Positions 34,266 through 43,968 are shown, numbered from the stretch's first letter. The stretch is 64,000 bases of DNA from Pseudoalteromonas sp049257235 (GCF_049257235.1 NZ_JBMMUF010000008.1:1-64000), one strand, 5' to 3'. Program-made: numbers and translations. Notes: generated from the letters alone by a model not told the origin.

Positions 34266-35984
34266 TCAGATGCCATTGGCAGGAGCGCATGACAGTGCGA
34301 GTTGTACCAACACGGCTAATTCTTGGTGAGGTCCTTGATGTTCTGTCATTGCTTTTTCTACAACTTGATTCTGCCAAGGTGAAATAGGGTGATTAGGACC
34401 GTAAAGGTGAAAAACGACCAGCTTAATGGCCAAGCATAAACGTCCTTGAGCATCTAGCTCATTAAAGGGCAGCTGCTCACTGTGTAGCAGTGCATCGACC
34501 CACTGGTTTTTAGTGCCGAGGTGTTCGCTTAAGTAGGCATGTAATGCGTGGTCATCGTAATTGCTGATGCCCAACAGGGCGCTCATTGGCCTTGGGTTGT
34601 GCTCATCAAAGGCAAGTTTAAGTGGGTCAAGGGCGAGTGTGCGGGAAAAATGATGTCGTGATTGAGTCAAAAAGAAATTAAAGTAACCCAAATACAGCGC
34701 AGCCAATTGTTGCACTTGTACATTAGGCATATTCTGGCTGAGTTCTGATATCACATTCACAGTGCTGGTGATTCGTGCACTAATAAAGTGCGCTAAAGGA
34801 TGCTGTAAGCGTGATATTTGATGTTCAAAAATTACGCGCGTGATGAAATCCCCGACATTATATAACCCCACCATAGAAAGGGCATGCCTAAGGGTGCTAG
34901 CGTGATTTTCAGTACGATTATAACTGGCGGCTTTTTTCATGATCATGGCAACAAGGTCGTGATCTGAAGCGATACACTCTTCAATTTGCTCATAGCTATC
35001 GGCAAAGCTCAGATCGTGCATGAGTTGGGTGTAGTTCTTAGTTGGCTCCGAGTGGTGCATTTCGAGACGTTTAACGGGCGCATCAATACGGGAAAACCAT
35101 GTATCAAAGCTGCCATATTCAACACAGTTGGGTTCATAGTTCCAAACTGGTTGTTCGATGAGACGGTATCGAGGCTTGTCTCCTTGCGTATCCAAAAAGA
35201 TATGTTCATTGTCAGGATGACGGCCCATATATATAAAGTTGTTATCATCAAAACTGGCACAACTACCAAGTAGCTGTGGACTGAGATAATCAACGACTTT
35301 GATACAGGCATTGTATACATCAAGATGATGTGTTGTCTTAAACACCAACGCGCATGCTTTGAAAAAATGTAAGCCTGGCTTATGTGAGGTCGTTGTACAG
35401 TAATTTCCTAATAGCTTGGCAAGCGCGACAGTGCGGGCATAGCCATCATGTAATTGCGCATTTTTGTGATGACTAATAATGCGCTGGTATGGCAAAGACT
35501 TAGCCAAAATTTGGGTCAGAGCTGGTTGCTGTTGCGAGCCGACATTAAGCATTTTTAAACTTAGTAGCGGGGCGCGTTGATAGCGCTCTTTTTCTTTCCC
35601 CTCAAGGGCCAGACCCTGAGCGCGCTTTTTGAGCAAGTTAGTAATGGATAGATCACAGGCGAGTAATGCCATCATCATTAATTGGCAATCGCTCTGTCGA
35701 TACCCTTGGGATTTACATATTACGGCAAGTGCGCCAACGCGTTTGAGGTGAAGGCGGGTTGCGTAATCAAACTGCATTACCTCACAAGATAATAGCCATT
35801 GAAACAACGAGCCTTGCTGCTCATTGAGATTACTGAGTCGCTCACTGAGCACCAATAGTGCGGGGTAGAGGCTTGGCCATTGCGATTTGTCGTTTGCTGC
35901 TTTTAGAAACCGAGCAACATACTTGATCAGTTTACCAAGCTCTTGGGTGTGCTTAGGATTGTAAGTCGACTTTGTCATAGTCAA
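34266..35984 (-). CDS. HDOD-like protein of unknown function
   Basis: 572 aa, helical throughout. Residues around 335-440 (EECIASDHDLVAMIMKKAAS, LRHALSMVGLYNVGDFITRV) resemble the HDOD domain, a catalytically dead HD-phosphohydrolase relative used in c-di-GMP and stress signalling; the flanking parts were not recognised. An alternative ATG two codons later is possible. The gene overlaps the DUF3192 gene by 32 bp and is the last of a minus-strand run that begins with a diguanylate cyclase. Confidence 0.72.
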   Translation of the reverse strand: MTMTKSTYNPKHTQELGKLIKYVARFLKAANDKSQWPSLYPALLVLSERLSNLNEQQGSLFQWLLSCEVMQFDYATRLHLKRVGALAVICKSQGYRQSDCQLMMMALLACDLSITNLLKKRAQGLALEGKEKERYQRAPLLSLKMLNVGSQQQPALTQILAKSLPYQRIISHHKNAQLHDGYARTVALAKLLGNYCTTTSHKPGLHFFKACALVFKTTHHLDVYNACIKVVDYLSPQLLGSCASFDDNNFIYMGRHPDNEHIFLDTQGDKPRYRLIEQPVWNYEPNCVEYGSFDTWFSRIDAPVKRLEMHHSEPTKNYTQLMHDLSFADSYEQIEECIASDHDLVAMIMKKAASYNRTENHASTLRHALSMVGLYNVGDFITRVIFEHQISRLQHPLAHFISARITSTVNVISELSQNMPNVQVQQLAALYLGYFNFFLTQSRHHFSRTLALDPLKLAFDEHNPRPMSALLGISNYDDHALHAYLSEHLGTKNQWVDALLHSEQLPFNELDAQGRLCLAIKLVVFHLYGPNHPISPWQNQVVEKAMTEHQGPHQELAVLVQLALSCAPANGI

Positions 35985-36345
35985 GTTCGGCTTGTTGTCC
36001 CCACACTAATAGCTGTTTGTTTTTAAACAATAATCCAGTGCATTCATCCTTGGTAGTAATGCCATCTGCTTTCACATGTTGGGTGCGATAAAAAACGATT
36101 TGGTAAATATCGTCACCGCGGCGTTTTACAAAGGTTAAATCAGGGGTCCCTAAGGTATCTAAGACTTCTTCAATATGCATCGGGTTGTTGGGCTCAAGAC
36201 GAGCAATAAAACGTTTGTTGTACGCTTCTCTGTCTTGCCACACCATGGCACCGGGGTCATCTTTGTACAGTGTCATCACTAACGTAGCGATAATAGCGTA
36301 CACGCCAATCCCAAGAATTATGTATTTGAGAACCTTAGTCCACAT
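35953..36345 (-). CDS. DUF3192 membrane-anchored protein
   Basis: 130 aa. One N-terminal hydrophobic helix (residues 7-26) precedes the DUF3192 domain, with VLDTLGTPDLTFVKRRGDD and the ending KADGITTKDECTGLLFKN. The family is uncharacterised and common in Vibrio, Shewanella and Pseudoalteromonas; probably periplasmic. 59 bp separate it from xni upstream. Confidence 0.83.
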   Translation of the reverse strand: MWTKVLKYIILGIGVYAIIATLVMTLYKDDPGAMVWQDREAYNKRFIARLEPNNPMHIEEVLDTLGTPDLTFVKRRGDDIYQIVFYRTQHVKADGITTKDECTGLLFKNKQLLVWGQQAELDYDKVDLQS

Positions 36346-36404
36346 CTATTTTCTGCCTTTGTGCTTGCGTCTCATGCCAGTATACCGAGTATGTTGAAAA
36401 CACG

Positions 36405-37208
36405 CTAAATTTGTCGCCCAGATAAGGTAATATGCTCGGCATCTTCGCGCAACCGCAATTGTTTTAGCGATATTCCCAAATCAATATCAGTGCGCAACGA
36501 TACCAGTGCTAATGCACGTACGTAGTCAGCAAGATTTTTCGTTAATAACGATTGAACTTTACCCTCAGGTTCGCTCTCAAGTGCCTGTTTAACGCTGGGG
36601 TAGTCATTGAGTAATAACTTTGCAGATTTGGCGCCTATCCCTGCAACCCCGGGGATGTCGTTCGTCTTGTCACCCACAAGAGCAAAGTATTGCCATAATT
36701 GTTGGTGATTAACGCCATATTTGTCTTGCACTTCTTTACTCGTACGCGGCGTCTTATTGAAATAATCAAAGACGATGATGTTGTCGCTGAGCAAAGGCAA
36801 ATAGCCTTTATCGGTTGAAACAATCACGGTTGATACGCCATTTTTTGCCGCTTTGTACGCCAAGGTGGCGATAACATCATCGGCTTCTTCATTGATAGCA
36901 CGTACAACGTTAACCTGCGCATTAGTTATGACTTTTGCAAAGCGCCCCAGAGATTTATTTAAATGTTCTGGCATGGGTTTGCGTGATGCTTTGTAATCAC
37001 TGTAATAGTCATATCGCCAGCTGGTTTCACCGTCAAAGGCGGCAAGCGCATAATCTGGCTTATGCAGATTGATAAGTTTACGAAGTGCATTTTCGGTGCG
37101 CTCCAGCGCGTGTTCAATAGCCTGTTGAGACTGAGCGCCATATTGGCTTTCGCATACTGCGTAAATGCGCCGAATAAGATTCAGCGCGTCAATTAACAAT
37201 AACTGCAT
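36405..37208 (-). CDS. xni: Flap endonuclease-like protein Xni (ExoIX)
   Basis: 267 aa PIN/5'-3' exonuclease-fold protein. Acidic metal ligands lie in MQLLLIDALNLIRRIY, ALAAFDGETSWRYD, NEEADDVIATLAYKA, STDKGYLPLL, and a helix-hairpin-helix with GVAGIGAKSAKLLL. In E. coli Xni (formerly ExoIX) is a weak flap endonuclease. Length is close to E. coli (251 aa). Shares one base with the ppnN stop. Confidence 0.9.
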   Translation of the reverse strand: MQLLLIDALNLIRRIYAVCESQYGAQSQQAIEHALERTENALRKLINLHKPDYALAAFDGETSWRYDYYSDYKASRKPMPEHLNKSLGRFAKVITNAQVNVVRAINEEADDVIATLAYKAAKNGVSTVIVSTDKGYLPLLSDNIIVFDYFNKTPRTSKEVQDKYGVNHQQLWQYFALVGDKTNDIPGVAGIGAKSAKLLLNDYPSVKQALESEPEGKVQSLLTKNLADYVRALALVSLRTDIDLGISLKQLRLREDAEHITLSGRQI

Positions 37209-38551
37209 TAGGTTTTTATCGTGTAACAGGGGATGTATTTACTGCCGGGAAGTTTCATGCGACCTTGTTTAACAAATGCTCCAAGCAGCGCATCCATTTT
37301 TTGCATCAGCTGTGAATCGCCGGATAACTCAAACACGCCTTTTTTCGCTATCGCATGGATCCCTTCTTCTTTTACATTCCCCGCAACGATGCCAGAAAAC
37401 GCGCGGCGTAAGTCCGCAGCAAGTTGCTGTTTGGGTTGCTCTAACGATAAATTCAGTGACGCCATATTCTCATGAGTAGGCGCAAAAGGCGCTTGGAACT
37501 GTGGCTCAATATGTAAGGTCCAGTTGAAGTAATACGCGTCGCCTTGTTGGCGACGATAGTCTCTCACTGATTGCATTTTTGCTTTTAAGGTGCTGGCAAC
37601 GAGCTCTGGGTCATCGATGATGACTTCGAACTTGTCTAATGCTTCTTGGCCTAGGGTGTCACCAACAAACGCAACAATTTCATCAAAGTATTCTTTACTT
37701 TGTGCAGGACCCGTTAAGATCACAGGCAGTTGTTGCACGGCATTATCTGGGTGCAACAAGATCCCAAGTAAGTATAGAAGTTCTTCCGCAGTTCCAGCGC
37801 CACCGGGGAAAATGATGATTCCGTGCGCTACGCGTACAAAGGCCTCAAGACGTTTCTCGATGTCAGGCAAAATGACCAATTCGTTGACTATTGGATTCGG
37901 TGGCTCGGCAGCGATGATACTCGGTTCAGTTAAACCTAAATAGCGCGCATGGTTGATACGCTGTTTGGCATGGCCAATAGTAGCGCCTTTCATTGGCCCT
38001 TTCATTGCGCCAGGGCCACACCCTGTGCATATGTTTAAGCCGCGAAGACCAAGTTGATAACCCACTTCTTTGGTGTATTTATATTCGTCTTCATTAATTG
38101 AATGTCCCCCCCAGCACACTACCATGCTTGGGTCGGTATTAACTTGCAGTGCTCCGGCATTGCGAAGCATATCAAACACCATATGCGTAATGGCTTTTGG
38201 CTCGTGTTCTTGCATGATGTGATGCTTTTGACAAATAAATAAAATATCGCGAATGACAGAGAAAATATGCTCATGAATACCGCGAATAATCTCACCGTCA
38301 ACGAAAGCGGTTTGCGGTGGATTAGTGAGTTCAATTTTAATACCGCGCTCACGCACTACCAAACTAATATCAAAGTCTTTATGACTGTCATAAATCTCAG
38401 CACTGGAGTCAGTGTGACTGCCCACGTTTAATACTGCCAAGGCACAATTACGAAACAGCCGATAGCGCTCGGCCGATGATTGCTCGAGTAAGTCTACTTC
38501 TAATTGGGACAGTAAATTAAGTACACCGGTTGGATTGAGTTGTATTTTCAT
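37208..38551 (-). CDS. ppnN: Pyrimidine/purine nucleotide 5'-monophosphate nucleosidase PpnN
   Basis: 447 aa. The central LOG-like fold has the motif FPGGAGTAEELLYLLG, which binds the nucleotide phosphate, and the flanking PpnN-specific N- and C-terminal domains (MKIQLNPTGVLNLLSQLE at the start). PpnN cleaves nucleoside monophosphates to base and ribose 5-phosphate and is regulated by (p)ppGpp in E. coli. Length matches E. coli (454 aa). The stop overlaps the xni start; 25 bp separates it from the diguanylate cyclase. Confidence 0.93.
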   Translation of the reverse strand: MKIQLNPTGVLNLLSQLEVDLLEQSSAERYRLFRNCALAVLNVGSHTDSSAEIYDSHKDFDISLVVRERGIKIELTNPPQTAFVDGEIIRGIHEHIFSVIRDILFICQKHHIMQEHEPKAITHMVFDMLRNAGALQVNTDPSMVVCWGGHSINEDEYKYTKEVGYQLGLRGLNICTGCGPGAMKGPMKGATIGHAKQRINHARYLGLTEPSIIAAEPPNPIVNELVILPDIEKRLEAFVRVAHGIIIFPGGAGTAEELLYLLGILLHPDNAVQQLPVILTGPAQSKEYFDEIVAFVGDTLGQEALDKFEVIIDDPELVASTLKAKMQSVRDYRRQQGDAYYFNWTLHIEPQFQAPFAPTHENMASLNLSLEQPKQQLAADLRRAFSGIVAGNVKEEGIHAIAKKGVFELSGDSQLMQKMDALLGAFVKQGRMKLPGSKYIPCYTIKT

Positions 38552-38576
38552 AGCCTACTCCTTGTACTAATAAAGA

Positions 38577-40124
38577 CTATTGCTTGATTATCAAGCGGTC
38601 ACGACCACTGTTTTTGGCTTCATACAAGGCATTATCAGCCCTATCGAAAGCACTCAGTGCGGTGTCACTGGTGAGGATCTGCGTTGCACCGATGGAGACG
38701 GTGATCTGCACTTGTTTATTTTTAAACTTGAACGGGATAGACCGAATAGTACTGCGCAATTTTTCAAGTGGGCGTTCGATGTGCTCAATACCAACATGAG
38801 GCATGATGATGACAAATTCTTCACCTCCAAATCGGGCGATAAAATCAGTATTGCGAATCGCTTTTTTCATCGCACTTGCCAGCACTAGAAGGGTTTTGTC
38901 ACCCGCACTGTGGCCATAGGTGTCGTTAATAGATTTAAAGTGGTCCACATCTATCACCACTAGACTCACTGGTACATTTGTGCGTTTAACGTGATTGAGT
39001 TCGATATCGAGGCGTTCATCGAAGGCCAACCTGTTAGGTAAACGAGTGAGCGCATCTTGCAACGACATCAGGCGTTGCTTCTCGATGGTTGTCTCATAAC
39101 TTTCAACTTGTTGCTCTAAATCTTTTACGCGTGAGCGCATCGATTGCAACCCTTGTTGCAAAGTATCGCGTTGCTGAGCTTCGAGCTGCTCTTTGTCGAC
39201 TAACTGCTTGGTCAACGATGCGAGGCGCAATTCAACAGTGCCTTTTAAATCTTCAATGCAGGTTGCTTGCTCAGTATGGGCACTTAACGCTGTGATGTTA
39301 TCGTCAATTTGGCGGTATACGTCTTTGATTCGCTCATCAATTTGTCGAGATTTATCTGCGGTATTGATAAGGAGTTGTTGTAAATCGGCCAGACTTTGGT
39401 TTAGCGCACTGAGGAAGTTTTGCGCTGATTTACGTTCTTGACTCAGGCTGAGGATAATAACACGCATGAGCTCAACACTGGCATTGAGCAGTTGTTCTAA
39501 GTCACTGGCATGGTTTATGGCAGTTTTGATATTGGTAACCATGTTTGCCAAATCACCCTGAACGCTAATTTCACTGCACAGCTCCATGAGCTCATCAGAA
39601 AATCGACGTACCTCAGCGTTGACTTTGCCAGTAGCGTCATTGTCAGTGACGGCGTCTTTTGCACACAGCACTTCGTCGTAAATGTTTACCAAACGCTCGA
39701 ATAAAGGGATAAGTCCCATCGGCGTTTTTATATTTACGAGGTGTTTGTTTAGCAACTCGCGCAGGTTACGACGAGACTCGTCAGGGACACCTTTGCGCTG
39801 TTGAAGGCGAACACCGGCTTTTTGGATACTCGCTTGTAGCTGAGTAAATTGCTCTTCAACACTGGTTTCATGGCGACTAACAAGTGTCACTAGCTCATCG
39901 ATAATCGGATTAAGGTCTGTGTATCCAGCGCCTTGTTGCAATAGCCGACGAAAGCCTGCTAAACGATTATCAAGCTCGATATCAATTCCTTTGCATACCA
40001 ATGACAATTTAGAGATTAATGACGCCAGTGTGGCGACTTGCTCTTGTCTTGTCGTTTCCAGAGACTGCCTTTGAGAGATAGCTGAACTCAACTTTTTTCT
40101 TAATGCTTCAAGTTGTCCAGTCAC
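38577..40124 (-). CDS. Diguanylate cyclase with long coiled-coil N-terminus
   Basis: 515 aa. Residues 1-345 are helical with heptad-type coiled coils (for example EQLEAQQRDTLQQGLQSMR before the catalytic domain). Residues 345-515 are a GGDEF domain with active-site RFGGEEF and an inhibitory I-site RNTD five residues upstream, so it should make c-di-GMP and be feedback-inhibited. No membrane helix is visible, so it is probably cytosolic. Start GTG at 40124 with AAGGA upstream. It heads a run of minus-strand genes including ppnN, xni, DUF3192 and an HDOD-like gene. Confidence 0.88.
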   Translation of the reverse strand: MTGQLEALRKKLSSAISQRQSLETTRQEQVATLASLISKLSLVCKGIDIELDNRLAGFRRLLQQGAGYTDLNPIIDELVTLVSRHETSVEEQFTQLQASIQKAGVRLQQRKGVPDESRRNLRELLNKHLVNIKTPMGLIPLFERLVNIYDEVLCAKDAVTDNDATGKVNAEVRRFSDELMELCSEISVQGDLANMVTNIKTAINHASDLEQLLNASVELMRVIILSLSQERKSAQNFLSALNQSLADLQQLLINTADKSRQIDERIKDVYRQIDDNITALSAHTEQATCIEDLKGTVELRLASLTKQLVDKEQLEAQQRDTLQQGLQSMRSRVKDLEQQVESYETTIEKQRLMSLQDALTRLPNRLAFDERLDIELNHVKRTNVPVSLVVIDVDHFKSINDTYGHSAGDKTLLVLASAMKKAIRNTDFIARFGGEEFVIIMPHVGIEHIERPLEKLRSTIRSIPFKFKNKQVQITVSIGATQILTSDTALSAFDRADNALYEAKNSGRDRLIIKQ

Positions 40125-40419
40125 GCCTATATCCTTGGAGATTAATGTATCAGTAAGTGTATATTATATTTTTAGGCATTACCTGTTAAGTCTCGGTTTT
40201 TTGTCAATAATTTTTTAGGATTTGTTGGGCTATGTTGGTTGTTTTCAGCCGTCATTGGGGCAAGGCATAGCCTGCGTCGCAGTGTGGTTCTATGGAAGCC
40301 TGGTGATAACGCAGTGAAAATTCCCCAATGGCCATCGGACACGATTAAACGCAAACAATTTTAGTCACACACGCTGTTTTGATACCCTTGGAACATTGTA
40401 ACCAATGTACAGGTATGAC

Positions 40420-42192
40420 GTGAACAAACGCATTTTCGGAGCAAGCCTCTTACTGGCCAGCCAATTTTCTTTTGCAGACACCCAATATCAACTCAATATC
40501 ACAGACGGCGCGCACCAATTAGGTGATGTGAAAGTAACATTTGATACTACAAGCGCGCAGTATATCGATGCTAAGTTGCCAGCGTGGCGTACAGGGCGAT
40601 ATAGCATTTTAGACCTTGCTAAAGGCGTGCGTTATTTCGAGGCCAAAGATGCCCAGGGCGAAAAACTTAAATGGCAAAAAATCGACAAAAGCACATGGCG
40701 TGTATTTGTGCCGAAAGCAACAGAAGTTTCTTTGCATTATCAGGTGTATGCCAATGAATTAGGATTGCGTGCACGGCACATAGACGACAGTCATGCATTT
40801 ATTGATGCATCAGGTTTTTTTATGTACGCCGAGCAAACGCGTGATGAGCCTGTTTCCGTACAGCTTAATGTGCCTGATGGCTGGCGCTCAGTGTCGGGTA
40901 TGAAAACAGGTGCTAATGAGCATCACTTCGTTGCCGCTAGTTATGACGTGCTGGTGGACTCTCCCATTGAGACGGGGATCAATGAACTCCATAGCTTCTC
41001 TGTTGATAATCGCGATTATGAGCTCGTGATCTGGGGAGAGGGCAATTACGATGCTACCAAAATGGTAGAGGATTTAACAACGCTAGTGCAAACCGGCGAT
41101 GTCATTTGGGATGGTTATCCGTATCAAAGATACGTATTTATGGTCCATGCGACATCAGGGGCACGTGGTGCGACCGAACATTTGAACTCCACTATTATTC
41201 AGCGTCAACGTGACAAGTTTGCCAAACGCGAAGATTACCTTGGTTTTATTGCTACAGCGGCTCATGAGTTTATTCACACTTGGAATGTGAAGGCCTATCG
41301 CCCAAAAGGTATGGCTAAATATGATTATGTAGAGCCAAATTACACTAATTTACTGTGGCTATCGGAAGGGTCGACGAGTTATCTGGAAGATCATTTATTA
41401 CTGCGCGCAGGCTTGATGACTAAAAAAGAGTTTTATAAAGACTTGGCTAAACGTGTAAACCGTCACTTAGAAACGCCAGGGCGCACAGTGCAAAGTGCTG
41501 CTCATACCAGTTTCGATAGTTGGATTAACCAAGGTGGGGATCATGCACGTAACTTTAGCACCAATATTTATGCAGAGGGTTCTTTGCTATCGATGGCTTT
41601 GGACTTAAAGCTACTGCAAGAATCACATGGCAAAGTGAGTTATCGCGATGTGCATCGCCAGCTCTATAATAAACATCCATTGCCTTATGGTTTTACTGAG
41701 CAAGATGTCATTAACATCCTAACAGAGTTAAGTGGTCAAGATTACAGCCAGTGGTGGGCAGACAATGTCACTAGCCCCATGGCACTGGACTTCGATGCGC
41801 TGCTATCAAGCGTGGGTCTGCAACGTGTTCCTGCAAAAGACGCTAAACCCATTCCTACACTCGATGTCACCGGCAAGCTAGATAATGGCTTAGTAAAGCT
41901 TGACCATGTACGCCGAGGCGGCGTGAGCTGGCGTGCAGGATTGAACGCAGGTGACACGCTTGTGGCTATCAATGAGCGTCGTATAAGTACTGATTTGGTA
42001 ACCTTGCTTAAGCAATACCAAGTAGGCGAGAGCGTATCAGTGAGTTATTTCCGCCGCGATCGTTTGTATCACGCTGAGGTAATTCTGGGTCAAACCTATG
42101 ACAAAGATATGGTTATTCAAGCAGTTGATAATCCCACTTCCAAGCAAAAATCGCTGTTCAAAGCATGGATGGGCGTTGATTTAACGCACTAG
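40420..42192 (+). CDS. M61-family metallopeptidase with PDZ domain
   Basis: 590 aa from GTG 40420; ATG 40405 is in frame but lacks a ribosome site, whereas AGG lies six bases before the GTG. Signal peptide MNKRIFGASLLLASQFSFA. Zinc motif HEFIHTWN (about residues 282-289) with a downstream Glu in LWLSEGSTSYLE fit the M61 glycyl-aminopeptidase family. A PDZ domain (KLDHVRRGGVSWRAGLNAGDT) lies near residue 490. Family members prefer N-terminal Gly or Ala and are periplasmic. The 3' end is duplicated at 43780-43848. Confidence 0.9.
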   Translation: MNKRIFGASLLLASQFSFADTQYQLNITDGAHQLGDVKVTFDTTSAQYIDAKLPAWRTGRYSILDLAKGVRYFEAKDAQGEKLKWQKIDKSTWRVFVPKATEVSLHYQVYANELGLRARHIDDSHAFIDASGFFMYAEQTRDEPVSVQLNVPDGWRSVSGMKTGANEHHFVAASYDVLVDSPIETGINELHSFSVDNRDYELVIWGEGNYDATKMVEDLTTLVQTGDVIWDGYPYQRYVFMVHATSGARGATEHLNSTIIQRQRDKFAKREDYLGFIATAAHEFIHTWNVKAYRPKGMAKYDYVEPNYTNLLWLSEGSTSYLEDHLLLRAGLMTKKEFYKDLAKRVNRHLETPGRTVQSAAHTSFDSWINQGGDHARNFSTNIYAEGSLLSMALDLKLLQESHGKVSYRDVHRQLYNKHPLPYGFTEQDVINILTELSGQDYSQWWADNVTSPMALDFDALLSSVGLQRVPAKDAKPIPTLDVTGKLDNGLVKLDHVRRGGVSWRAGLNAGDTLVAINERRISTDLVTLLKQYQVGESVSVSYFRRDRLYHAEVILGQTYDKDMVIQAVDNPTSKQKSLFKAWMGVDLTH

Positions 42193-42312
42193 CCATTAGT
42201 TAGGAGGCGTACTCACGAACAATGTGAGTGCGCCCCTGAGCCCCCAGTGACCGCTATTATTGATAAAACCGCGCTCGGATGTTTTACAAAACTGCATATT
42301 GTTGCCAAAATT
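42124..42312 (+). repeat. Repeat R1, copy attached to the complete M61 gene
   Basis: 189 bp comprising the last 23 codons of the M61 gene and 120 bp of downstream sequence. It is repeated at 43780-43968 with 8 mismatches (about 96% identity) and no gap. See the finding on the mosaic locus. Confidence 0.95.
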
Positions 42313-42438
42313 TACTCGGTATCTGAAGCACACCCGTATTAAGCATTATAACTAACAGTTGTTTAGTGCACCTTATCGTAAAGGTTGCACATTTTTGCAA
42401 GATGATTTATTCGATGTGTCTAACTAGGAAAATGCATC

Positions 42439-43524
42439 ATGGGTGACAAACTTTCAACATCTGAGCTCTCACAAGACCTTTGTTCCTTATTGCGAAATGC
42501 GCATTATCTTTTTGAACATAGTTTTGATGCAGTCCTCATTACTACTTATGATGTTGACGACCCGCGTATCTTGTATTCAAACCCAGCTCACAAGGAGATG
42601 AGTGGTTATGACAAGGAAGACTTGTTGCATCAATCTCCGAAAATTTTTCAAGGACCGAAAACTAACAAAAAAATACTTAAACGCCTACGAGAGTGTCTAC
42701 AGAGATCCGAACCATTCATAGGCGCTGCAATTAACTATAGAAAAGATGGCAGTGAGTATCATGTCGAGTGGAAAATTACTCCGATCCTAGACCAACAGGG
42801 TAATGGAATTGCCTACTTATCAATTCAACGAGATCTGACTTTTCTAAAACACTTTCTATCGAGGCTTGTAAGAAGTACAACGACATTTAGAGCCTTTATC
42901 AATGAATTTATGGATGAGAGTCAAGGCCCTCGATCACGAGATAAGTTACGACAAATGGCAGGTCAATTTGCGCGAGAGGGTGTGTCGAATATGTCACTGT
43001 TTTCATCTGATCTCAGGTCACGCGAAGATAAAGTCATTTTTGGGGACGAGCTATTTTCACTTGGCCAAAAAGACATGGGTGTTATGCCCGTGCATCAAGC
43101 AAAAACAAAAATAAGCGCCAGAGAGTACTTGTCAGCAAATCAAGCTTTATTGGACGATGCGCAGCATATTGGTGATATTTTGGCTGACATGTTTACACAT
43201 ATTGAATTTGCCAACCTAGGTCAGAATGTTGATTCAAGCATGAAGATGGTTTTAAAAGAGCTTCAAGAGTTCGCTAATATCATTTTCTACATTGATGAAT
43301 TTATCGATATATCAACGGTGCTAGGTCAACTTGTTGTCAATGTGAGTAAATCACCAGAATTGTTTAACGAGCAATTTTTGATAACGACCCTACACTCACT
43401 CATCGTAGATTTGAATCAGTGGTATCGTAATATTTTTATTGAGCAAACAGCGAGTGATATCCATGAGCTTGATGCCAGTATTCTGAGCTCAGCAAAGCAG
43501 ATTATCTTCATGATTGACGGGTAA
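42439..43524 (+). CDS. PAS/LOV-like sensory protein without the LOV cysteine
   Basis: 361 aa. Residues 20-140 are a PAS_9/LOV-like domain (RILYSNPAHKEMSGYDKEDLLHQSPKIFQGP, of which SPKIFQGP matches the NCRFLQG loop of LOV domains, and INYRKDGSEYHVEWKITPI). The flavin-adduct cysteine is not present at that loop (Ser-Pro instead). The C-terminal 220 residues are helical with no recognised kinase, cyclase or methyl-accepting motif, so this looks like an adaptor or dimeric sensor. Encoded inside the mosaic repeat locus as cargo A; AGGAAA precedes the ATG. Confidence 0.75.
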   Translation: MGDKLSTSELSQDLCSLLRNAHYLFEHSFDAVLITTYDVDDPRILYSNPAHKEMSGYDKEDLLHQSPKIFQGPKTNKKILKRLRECLQRSEPFIGAAINYRKDGSEYHVEWKITPILDQQGNGIAYLSIQRDLTFLKHFLSRLVRSTTTFRAFINEFMDESQGPRSRDKLRQMAGQFAREGVSNMSLFSSDLRSREDKVIFGDELFSLGQKDMGVMPVHQAKTKISAREYLSANQALLDDAQHIGDILADMFTHIEFANLGQNVDSSMKMVLKELQEFANIIFYIDEFIDISTVLGQLVVNVSKSPELFNEQFLITTLHSLIVDLNQWYRNIFIEQTASDIHELDASILSSAKQIIFMIDG

Positions 43525-43608
43525 GCTAAATATCATTAGCAAAGACCTGTAGTCAAAATTCAAAAAGCCCAACCGAGCCGCAAGTTCATTCGAACAACCA
43601 AAAAGCAC

Positions 43609-43780
43609 ATCACTTCTTTGTTTTGCCAATGTCGTAAGACGTTGTCCAAGGTGTTGAGCGTGATAACGATTTACCTGTGTGAATTGACACGTTAGCTGAG
43701 CTTTCATCAAGCACAAAGGTGGTGCGCAAGGATGTATCAGACTCTTTTTGTTGCTCAAACCAATCTTTTCCCGGACGTTG
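43609..43780 (-). repeat. Repeat R2', copy of the lipoprotein 3' end
   Basis: 172 bp that aligns to 44669-44840 without gap, 11 substitutions (about 94% identity). Confidence 0.95.
43610..43779 (-). pseudogene. 3' remnant of the lipoprotein gene
   Basis: 56 codons on the minus strand match the C-terminal end of the 44670-45176 gene (WFEQQKESDTSLRTTFVL, stop in the same place), 161 of 172 bp identical across the repeat. The reading frame stops abruptly at 43779 where M61 sequence begins, so this fragment has no start and is not functional. Confidence 0.92.
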
Positions 43781-43848
43781 TTGATAATCCCACTTCCAAG
43801 CAAAAATCGCTGCTTAAAGCATGGATGGGCGTTGATTTAACGCACTAG
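43780..43848 (+). pseudogene. 3' remnant of the M61 peptidase gene
   Basis: The last 22 codons and stop of the M61 gene, with one amino-acid change (Leu-Phe-Lys to Leu-Leu-Lys). It joins the lipoprotein remnant directly, sharing one G at 43780. Confidence 0.92.
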
Positions 43849-43968
43849 CCATTAGTTAGGAGGCGTACTTACGAACAATGTGAGTGCGCCCCTGAGCCCC
43901 CAATGACCGCTAATATTGACAAAACCATGCTCGGATGTTTTACAAAACTGCATATTGTTGCCAAAATT
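43780..43968 (+). repeat. Repeat R1', second copy
   Basis: 189 bp aligned to 42124-42312 without gap, 8 substitutions. It contains the M61 remnant and 120 bp of the former downstream region, and lies in front of cargo B. Confidence 0.95.

Noticed and set aside
37590..37943. 117-aa plus-strand frame opposite ppnN
   Set aside because: Ser/Pro-rich antisense shadow of the conserved PpnN core.
43489..43803. 104-aa minus-strand frame across the repeat junction
   Set aside because: It reads the lipoprotein remnant out of frame and continues into the PAS gene on the wrong strand; the true frame is a truncated remnant.
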